Part shown: positions 5,609 through 6,644 of the stretch, piece after piece
Layout: each line of letters starts with the position of its first letter
How positions within the stretch are numbered: the stretch's first letter is position 1
Source: an uncultured Armatimonadota bacterium
Lineage (GTDB): Bacteria; Armatimonadota; Armatimonadia; Armatimonadales; Armatimonadaceae
Length of the DNA stretch: 6,644 nt
Direction of reading: 5' to 3'
Assembly: GCA_903915615.1 (NCBI GenBank)
Contig: CAIWTR010000125.1
Span: 1-6,644, forward strand
Program-made: the position numbers and the translations under genes
Notes under the pieces: model-generated
The model's input: only the letters and a program-made list of their open reading frames with translations
Database searches by the model: none
What the model was told of the DNA's origin: nothing

Positions 5609-5986
5609 CTACGAGTGATTTGCTTCACGTACGACAATCGTTTCTCCATGAAGTAGTGCCGGACATGTTTTTGCGATTTCAACCGCAGAGTCGATGTCCG
5701 TGGCGCGGATGACGAAAAATCCGGTCACGACATCGGAGAGGCCATCGGTTTCGATGCTGATGTCCGTTACGTCGCCTGCGCCATTGCCGGCAAGTAATCG
5801 GTACTGACCGCCACAGGGCCTGCCGGTTACGAAGCTGCCGCTGTCCTTTAGGTTAGCGATCCAGTTTCCATACAACGACATCAGACGCGCCTGTTCGTCG
5901 TTCGGTAGCTTAGACCATGCGGCGGCGGATTCATGCATGATGATGATGAATTCTTTCAGGTCATCATCACCGTGTACATTGCTCAT
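5609..5986 (-). CDS. YCII-related (DGPF-type) protein
   Basis: A 125-residue protein whose layout matches the YCII-related superfamily: KEFIIIMHES at 11-20 forms the first strand with the conserved His (H18), GNWIANLKDSG (40-50) the helix before the G-x-P loop (GRP at 55-57), TDGLSDVVTGFFVIRATD (80-97) the DGPF-like segment followed by the second strand, and VEIAKTCPALLHGETIVVRE (102-121) the closing unit. DGPF itself appears as DGLS. Members are small ferredoxin-like-fold proteins, often next to ECF sigma factors in the DGPF group; none is seen here. A biochemical role is not established for this subgroup and I assign none. Its ATG follows the stop codon of the M28 peptidase gene with no gap and without a Shine-Dalgarno, so translation probably depends on the upstream gene. 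Confidence 0.87.
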   Translation of the reverse strand: MSNVHGDDDLKEFIIIMHESAAAWSKLPNDEQARLMSLYGNWIANLKDSGSFVTGRPCGGQYRLLAGNGAGDVTDISIETDGLSDVVTGFFVIRATDIDSAVEIAKTCPALLHGETIVVREANHS

Positions 5987-6644
5987 CTATGGGTTCTTTA
6001 GGACGGCCAGAAGGACATCTGCGACCTTCTTGAGTGACTCGCCACTGCACTGTTCCGGAGTGTCATCTAGGGTGTGCCACGGTGCATAGTCAAAGTCAAT
6101 CAGATCAATCGCCTTCCAGCCAATACGCTGCAGCTCAAGGTGGTCATCCATGATTTCGTGGCCTGGAGCATCTATGAACTCTTTGATACCCAGCTTTGCT
6201 GCGGCTCCAAAAACACGGTCGTTAATGTCCTTCGCGGCACGGTCACTGTTGAACTCACGCCCGATTTGGAGGTCTTTATCACCGATCATGTCGATGAGGA
6301 TGGCGTATTCTGGCTTGCCAAGAACAGGGTTCTTGGCATAGTACTTGGCACCAAGAAACATATCCTGAATGCCTGGCCCATAGTCTTCGCCATCAAACAG
6401 CACAAACTGCACTCCAACGGACACACCGCTTGCTTTGAGCTGACGCGCGACTTCAATAAGCGCTGCGACACCGCTTGCGCCATCATTGGCACCTGGAATT
6501 GGCTTACGCTTCTTATCAGCTGAGATTTCCATGTCGGCCGATGGTCTGGAGTCCCAGTGCGCACACAGCATGATTTGCCGCTTTGCCGTTGGGTTGTAGT
6601 GTGCGAGGATGTTCGTCATCGGAACCCGTGCCCCACGAGCAACC
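5987..6644 (-). CDS. Glutaminyl-cyclotransferase-like M28 zinc peptidase, N-terminus beyond window
   Basis: The frame is open to the window edge, and residues before the internal ATG at 6619 (ARVPMTNILAHYNP) fit the family, so that ATG is not the start. At least 218 C-terminal residues are present; the N-terminus, including any signal peptide, is outside. Numbering from the ATG at 6619, landmarks are AHWDSRP (21-27), GANDGASG (44-51) with a predicted zinc Asp, LFDGEDYG (74-81) with the acid pair, MDDH (157-160) and WHTLDDT (182-188) with the predicted zinc His. The order GE(D/E), DDH, WHTxDD resembles animal glutaminyl cyclases, which form N-terminal pyroglutamate, more than broad-specificity M28 aminopeptidases. 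It could still be an aminopeptidase. The TAG stop abuts the ATG of the YCII gene, so the two form a coupled pair. Confidence 0.9.
   Translation of the reverse strand, partial: VARGARVPMTNILAHYNPTAKRQIMLCAHWDSRPSADMEISADKKRKPIPGANDGASGVAALIEVARQLKASGVSVGVQFVLFDGEDYGPGIQDMFLGAKYYAKNPVLGKPEYAILIDMIGDKDLQIGREFNSDRAAKDINDRVFGAAAKLGIKEFIDAPGHEIMDDHLELQRIGWKAIDLIDFDYAPWHTLDDTPEQCSGESLKKVADVLLAVLKNP

Overview
This window comes from a bacterial chromosome with roughly balanced base composition by eye. It holds seven protein genes, all apparently intact apart from truncation at the two window edges, plus one short leader ORF. The host cannot be named from these data. An adjacent PdtaR/PdtaS-type pair, a bacterial glutaminyl-cyclase-like M28 peptidase, frequent GTG starts and sparse Shine-Dalgarno sites would fit a Terrabacteria lineage such as Armatimonadota. 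That placement is a weak inference. I see no mobile elements, CRISPR array, tRNA or rRNA.

Layout. (1) 1-1235, minus: dihydroxy-acid dehydratase (ilvD), GTG start with a clear AGGAG site, C-terminus cut by the window edge. (2) 1236-1410: ilvD leader region with a 40-codon ORF carrying a Leu-Leu-Leu-Leu-His-Leu-Val run and a 7-bp hairpin followed by T residues, directly before the ilvD ribosome binding site; a candidate branched-chain amino acid control region. (3) 1411-3081, minus: a tightly coupled pair, a polytopic membrane protein with a C-terminal PDZ domain followed 3 nt later by a DUF393 (DCC-type thiol-disulfide oxidoreductase-like) protein. (4) 3082-3224: divergent intergenic region with a palindromic AGTATACT that places a TATACT hexamer on both strands, then two hairpins ahead of the next gene. 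(5) 3225-5538, plus: ANTAR response regulator (PdtaR type) and its probable partner histidine kinase (PdtaS type, GAF-GAF-HisKA_2-HATPase). (6) 5539-5608: short convergent spacer with a small hairpin. (7) 5609-6644, minus: glutaminyl-cyclotransferase-like M28 zinc peptidase (N-terminus beyond the window) followed with no spacing by a YCII-related protein.

The most interesting object is the 410-residue membrane protein. Its transmembrane part carries, in the right order, an FD motif followed by a stretch very like the presenilin sequence after its catalytic Tyr-Asp, a GPAD motif matching the GxGD position, and a PAL motif. Together with the PDZ domain this suggests a bacterial presenilin/signal-peptide-peptidase-like intramembrane aspartyl protease fused to a substrate-recognition domain. 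The second is the putative ilvD leader peptide. The two-component pair forms a complete signalling unit: the kinase senses through two GAF domains and phosphorylates the regulator, whose ANTAR domain should act on nascent RNA rather than DNA.
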